From NCBI GenBank assembly GCA_021209875.1, contig JAGYVD010000005.1:558001-622000 (forward strand): a stretch of DNA of 64,000 nucleotides, given 5' to 3'. The translations under genes were made by a program, and so were the position numbers. The stretch comes from Rosellinia necatrix. Its lineage: Eukaryota > Ascomycota > Sordariomycetes > Xylariales > Xylariaceae. Below are positions 59,061 through 64,000 of the stretch, in pieces; positions within the stretch are counted from its first letter, which is position 1, and every line of letters starts with the position of its first letter. The notes below the pieces were generated by a model that ran no database searches, was not told where the DNA came from, and was given only the letters and a program-made list of their open reading frames with translations.

Positions 59061-62000
59061 GTTAGGTACCTACATTACAAGGGCTGTGACACACCCCAGT
59101 GTCGGTACTAGTCCTCAGAATGCCAGTGCGCAGCAAAACAGGCCTATGAGGTGCGGTGGGTACTATGTAGGATACCTAGGTATACCTAAACAGGCACCCC
59201 TGATCAACAGGAGTGTAAGATAAGATAGGTAGTTAAGATAAGATAAGACTTGGAGAAGAATGAATGAGTAAGCCGTGTATGCCGTGTACATGCGTATGTA
59301 CGTACATACATACAACCCTGAAGCACCGAAGGATCTCCCCGCTACCAGGTAGTCAAAGGGAATCAAATTCAGCCCTGGACTGAACCGCCTTCGTGGGATA
59401 AATCGGGAATGGGACCTACCCAGCCTAGGGCTGCTTGGCGGGCGTATTTTATAGTGCATACAGATGGAGTACCCATCCGAGACCATGGGGGTAGACAGCT
59501 CGTCGATCCCTACCCCGTCCCTCTTTCCTTACGCTAACTACCCTTCTTTCCTTATTCTCCTTTGTTATCATTCAGCTTTCCGTTTTATTGTCAAGGTTCC
59601 CCTCCATTTCCTCTGCCCTCCCCCTCCCCCTTCCCCTTCCCCTTCCCCATCTCCGTCCCCCTTTCCCTCCTTCCACCTCGTCGTACTACCTGGGCGTGTT
59701 CCTTTCTCCCATGTTCGCCGAAGGGAAGCTTTCTGCAGGACCCCGCTATGGGGAAGGAGGGAGGGAGGAAGGGAGCGGACGGAAGGTAGGTGAGGGAGGG
59801 AGCCAGAGATCGCTGGACAGCCCTCCCTTCAAGGCACACCCGAATAGAGGAGGGGTGCATGCCTTTTTTCTTTTCTCTCTCTATCCGCATTCAACCCTTC
59901 CCTTAGGGAGCCGGGGCCATGGCGGTGTTGACCAGACTTACAAATCGGTAGGTAATAATATTTGCTGTCGACCGCCTATCCGGCTGCGTGATGCACTACA
60001 AGGTCCCCGAACCCGGCCTGCAGCGTACCAGTAGGGGCGCCTTATTATCGGAGGTCGACAAGGTACGGAGAAGAGGACGACGATGCCACGCATGGATAGG
60101 TAGTATAACGCATGAATTGTATAACGGAGAAGCAAGCGCATACCAACAGGCATTCAATCCAAGCCGCCAACACATAGAGACGGCCGACATCATTCTACGG
60201 ATAACGAACCAACAAGTAACCATTTGCACTGCCGATATGTTGCCGGCCGCTTCCATGTCGACCCCATCGCACTATTCTGTACTTATGCAACGCCATTGCG
60301 GCCGGCGCGAGGCCTAGCAGACCTGTCGGTGTCGTCGGCTAACGGATACACCAAGGTGCTTACGCGAGCCCAACTGGCCATCTCGGGATGGCATGATGAA
60401 GTCGCCCTTCGAATGTATCGAATTGATCATGGTACTACATGGTTCGGTCGCCTACCGGCCCAATGGGAGAGACGGTACGACCACTTTCTCGCCGTGATAT
60501 GACCTATCACGGCTAAGTAGTGCGCTTGGTTGGGCTGGTACAAGACATCCGACGGCTGAGACAAAGTTGGTTGTCTGTTGCCGTAGGTATTCCTATGCCA
60601 CCTACCTACGTAGATAGAGCTCATCTAGACCAAATAGTATAGACGTGGGGGACCGCCGCTTTCAGAGTATCATCTCGCTCTATGCACCACCTCGAATAGG
60701 TAGGCTTGAATGCACGCGCTGTTGTGTGTACCTAGATTGGGTTGCACCTCGTTGGGGCTCCAAACCCGAGCACCAGTTGGTTTCTGTGTCACAGGCGAAT
60801 TTATTCGCCCAAGAAATCCCTTTTTTTTTTTTTTCCTCGCCCCCTTCTACGTACTAACTAACGTGAATCAATGCATACCCTGGCTCATTTAGAGTTCTAT
60901 CTAGGGGTTCAAGATTTTAGTGACAGACAACTAATCACATCACCGACAAGAAACAGATCTAACACCGAACACTCGGCCTAAGCCCTTCCAGTACGGAGGG
61001 AGGCCGTTAGTAGCTGCGCTAGTACCTGAATAGACTAGGAAACCCTTTTATGCTGCGCGTCCGTCGATATGGTGGTATCCATCCGGCTTACACGACCACC
61101 TGCCTGTTGAGTACAACATGAGGTGTATAACAAAGGAAAGCCTAATATGATAGGTATTGAGTAGTAGGCGGCCTCTACTGCCCATCCTGAGGTTAGGTCA
61201 TGGATAGAATGCGGAAATGAAGTTTAGGTTCCGTGGAAGGATCCTTCCCTTACCCGTCTCAAGTCGCCCTGAGCCGGGGGGGATAAGGGAGAAGAAGCGT
61301 AGCAGTGGTAGCTAGGTAAGTAGGGAGTTACCTAAGTACCGAAGATGGAGAAATCATGATTTAAAAAAAAAAAATTTGAAAACCATCAGCAAATATGAAA
61401 CAATAATAATAATACTAGTTATATAGTCATAAGGACGGTAGTAATAATAAATAAATAAATAAATAAAATAGAAGCCCCGAAAATATAAAGGCAACAACCA
61501 GCGAGCTGGGATGGTGCATAGATTACTAGTAGCTACGCCTGCTATTATGCTATAGATATACCATCTATTATGTATGCCTGGTTTGCCCCTCATTCAAGCA
61601 AAGTACCTTACACTACCTGCAGAACCACAGGAACCGCAGAGCTGCAGAACCAGCCCAACTCTTTTTTTTTTTCTTAATTTCTTCTTTTCCCTCAGAGATA
61701 TTCGATATTTATTTCGCCCCCTTTTCTCTTTTCTTCGCCGTGCCCACGTGTATATTTCTTATCCTCGACTTTCCCGATTACTAGCCCGATTTCGATACCC
61801 AGTTGCCCTAGACGCTATTTCCTTCCCGAGGTCCCTCCATCCCTCCATCCCTCCATCCCTCTCCCTCCCTCTTACACACACGCTCTTCCTATTTCTCTCC
61901 CGGGAGCCAACCTTATTTGACGGACTTGCCGTTGGCACGCAGGTGACGCATGCTGTGAACCCGGCCTGACCGCATTCCTTCGCTCTCCCATTGGCTTCCC

Positions 62001-62444
62001 CGAAACCCTTGTTCTCAGAACGGGCCGAAAACCCTCCAGACCTACAGCTTCCACCTCGACTCGTGCCCCATCCGGTCCTACCGTCGACGGAGAGGCGAAC
62101 AACCACAGCTTATCCCGAATTCCACGACAAAGACGAGGCGGGGGCCAATAACGACCAATTGCACCACTCGTCGAGCGTTTCGAGTTTTCTATGGTAAGCT
62201 CATGATGATAGCCGTCCTCGTCCCTCTTTCTTGGCCTTCCCCTTCGCTGTCCGTACCACGCCCGCCTCTGTCCATTTGCCTCCATATATTCAGCCCCTAC
62301 CCAAAGCTAAGAGAGCGGCGTTCCCGCGTTGGAACTGGTTGCGCCACGCAGCGATCAAGGAGGAACGCAAGCCTAGAAACACCAGCAGAGGCTGCAGAGC
62401 ACATGGGCATAAGTAGGTGCGCTAGCAGTGTGTGTGTGTGGCCA

Positions 62445-62780
62445 TCCGCCGCCGCCGCCGCCGCCTTTGTTGCCAGCTTTGCTATCAAATTTCTGTTCCC
62501 GCACGTCGCATTCAGCAGAGATCATTCCCACGTCTCCTGCAGAATCATAGCAGAATCATAATAGCATTGACGGTCCCCCGTCCGAGCCTCCTTTGTTGAA
62601 TTGGCCCCTGCTGTGAGAAGGCCGGGCAGAGCTAGGGGTTCACTTGGCATTGATTGAGAGCCAAATTAATTGACATCATTGCAGCTTCGCAGCGCCCAGA
62701 GCCGCTGATCCTCGCCGCCGCCGCCGCCGCCACCACTACCAGCACCACTGGCACCACCAGCACCACCAGCACCACCACTA
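62445..62780. repeat. CCG and CCA trinucleotide repeats
   Basis: (CCG)n at 62447-62464 and 62713-62730, followed by CACCAC/CAGCACCA repeats to about 62780. They lie 0.45-0.8 kb upstream of the OMPDC gene. Confidence 0.85.
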
Positions 62781-63236
62781 CCGTGTCTAAATCCAAGTCT
62801 GTCTAATTACCCTTGGTAGACAGACCAAAGGAACCCGGATTACTGTCTTACGTCTTTACCTACCCATAGCCTACTCCCAAAATCCACGGAACTAGCTGTC
62901 CCAACGCAGACGCTTTCAGATCGCCCAGGTTTCAGCCTGATAGTCAGAGGCCACACGACACGAGTGATTCTGGCAATCTCGTCGAAGGGGTTGTTTGTCC
63001 ACACATCGAACCATCACGCGCACACAGACAACGGCCCATTCCGACGTTTGCACGCTAGGTTGCTGACCTACTGTAAACCTTCCACATTACCCCTCTATCC
63101 TTTTGCAGGCGACCCGACACATTGTACAGTTTCAGCCGCGATCCTTCAGTCAACCCAAAACCCATAAGATCCCCCTTCCCCTCCCCCATCCTTGTTATCT
63201 ACATTGCCATAAGCTTTGAACGAACCACCAGCAGCC

Positions 63237-64000
63237 ATGTGCGCTTCACAGGAGCGCCGTCATCCGACCATCAAGGCGACCTTCGCCCAGAGGGCTGCAA
63301 AGGCAACGCACCCTCTGGCGGCCTACCTCTTGCGCTTGATGGAGCTAAAGCAGTCCAACCTGTGTCTGAGTGCCGACGCAACCAACGCCCGAGAACTGCT
63401 CACCCTGGCCGATGCCATTGGCCCCTCAATAGTCGTGTTCAAGACACATTACGACCTTGTCGCCGGTTGGGATTATCATCCGAAGACGGGCACTGGCGCC
63501 AAGCTCGGCGCGTTGGCGAGGAAGCACGGCTTTCTCATCTTTGAGGATCGGAAATTCGGCGACATCGGCCACACCGTTCAGCTGCAGTACACCGGAGGCA
63601 CCGCACGCATCATCAACTGGGCCCATATTGTGAATGTAAACATGATCCCGGGGAAGCCTGCTGTCAAGGCGCTTGCCGATGCCGCCAAACACTGGCGATC
63701 CCGGGTCAATTACGAGGTAAACAGTTACGTCACGGTCGGCACCCCGGTCTCCGATTCGTTTAATAACGACGATGATGAGGACGAACAAGCGGACAAGGTG
63801 GGAGCAATGCATCCCCTGCCCCCGCCGGCACAGCACACCGACTCCAACAATGCTGGGAGGAAAGGTAGCATCGTCTCCATCACTACCTTGACACAATCGT
63901 TCGAACCGGTCGACTCGCCACGTTTTGGAAACACCATCGCCGAAGGAGATGAGCAGTTGTATGCAGGGATTGAGGAACCGCCATGGGAGCGTGGGCTCCT
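63237..64000 (+). CDS. URA3: Orotidine-5'-phosphate decarboxylase, 5' part (cut by window end)
   Basis: Open from ATG 63237 to the last base, 254 codons and two bases, no intron seen. The start gives [20 protein letters not shown], typical of filamentous-fungal enzymes (pyr4/pyrG/URA3). The enzyme decarboxylates OMP to UMP, the last step of de novo pyrimidine synthesis in the cytosol. Active-site residues visible are Asp47 (LSADAT), Lys69 (FKTHYD) and the signature DRKFGDIG with Asp104, Lys106 and Asp109 (the D-x-K-x-x-D catalytic tetrad region). [19 protein letters not shown] follows. The stretch from about residue 160 is the filamentous-ascomycete insertion: acidic ([11 protein letters not shown]), then [18 protein letters not shown] and EPPWERGLL. 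The remaining barrel strands lie outside the window. Confidence 0.96.
   Translation, partial: MCASQERRHPTIKATFAQRAAKATHPLAAYLLRLMELKQSNLCLSADATNARELLTLADAIGPSIVVFKTHYDLVAGWDYHPKTGTGAKLGALARKHGFLIFEDRKFGDIGHTVQLQYTGGTARIINWAHIVNVNMIPGKPAVKALADAAKHWRSRVNYEVNSYVTVGTPVSDSFNNDDDEDEQADKVGAMHPLPPPAQHTDSNNAGRKGSIVSITTLTQSFEPVDSPRFGNTIAEGDEQLYAGIEEPPWERGL

Larger units (their letters stand above)
58038..63236. other. Gene-poor stretch
   Basis: PIS1 promoter side with three 7-bp period arrays (58146-58441), a (GTTC)n run (58710-58747), TACC/GGTA repeats (58945-59060), pyrimidine blocks (59615-59680, 61826-61868) and trinucleotide repeats (62445-62465, 62713-62780). A possible spliced frame near 61991-62416 is not supported well enough to call. 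No recognised gene. Confidence 0.5.

Overview
The window looks like nuclear chromosomal DNA of a filamentous ascomycete (Pezizomycotina, probably Sordariomycetes). The support is many short GT..AG introns (about 50-120 nt) with CTAAC/CTGAC-like branch sites, fungal-specific families (Clr5-type/ankyrin, DUF3632, DUF3638/DUF3645, rhodopsin-like integral membrane protein), orotidine decarboxylase with the filamentous-fungal insertion, and intergenic DNA full of TACC/GGTA tetranucleotide repeats. No rRNA, tRNA, CRISPR or intact transposon was seen.

Layout. 1-450: 3' end of a frataxin gene. 451-5829: gene-poor. 5830-8194: Clr5-like/ankyrin protein (+). 8911-9900: DUF3632 protein with a frame break (-). 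11024-20561: a giant 3129-residue P-loop protein of the DUF6606/DUF3638/DUF3645 family (-). 20562-27391: gene-poor, with a 344-bp foldback element and a decayed ORF. 27392-27772: small Cys-rich protein with a hydrophobic tail (+), convergent with a GPI-type serine carboxypeptidase at 28451-30806 (-). 32558-34963: disordered 801-residue protein with a triplicated motif (-). 34964-40754: gene-poor, two related 10-bp minisatellites. 40755-41921 and 42986-44745: rhodopsin-like membrane protein and an APC-family permease (+). 47879-51505: disordered 1208-residue protein (+). 52182-54933: DEAD-box helicase HAS1 in 12 exons, with two single-base frame breaks and a 4-nt microexon (+). 56934-58037: phosphatidylinositol synthase (-). 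63237 to the end: orotidine-5'-phosphate decarboxylase, 5' part (+).

How the genes relate. Fungal genes are mostly monocistronic and no obvious biosynthetic cluster is present. Frataxin (mitochondrial iron-sulfur chemistry), HAS1 (ribosome biogenesis), PIS1 (phosphoinositide lipids) and OMPDC (pyrimidines) are housekeeping. The 5.8-20.6 kb block (Clr5-ankyrin, DUF3632, DUF3638/DUF3645) consists of lineage-expanded fungal families of unclear role. Three genes (DUF3632, the small Cys-rich protein and the carboxypeptidase) use almost only G/C third positions, unlike the rest.

The most notable observations are the 4-nt HAS1 microexon, frame breaks at homopolymers or microsatellites, two three-copy linear motifs in otherwise disordered proteins, the foldback element next to a decayed ORF, and 7-bp and 10-bp period tandem arrays. 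I did not find clear evidence for a new multi-gene system. The giant DUF3638 ATPase is the least understood conserved gene here.
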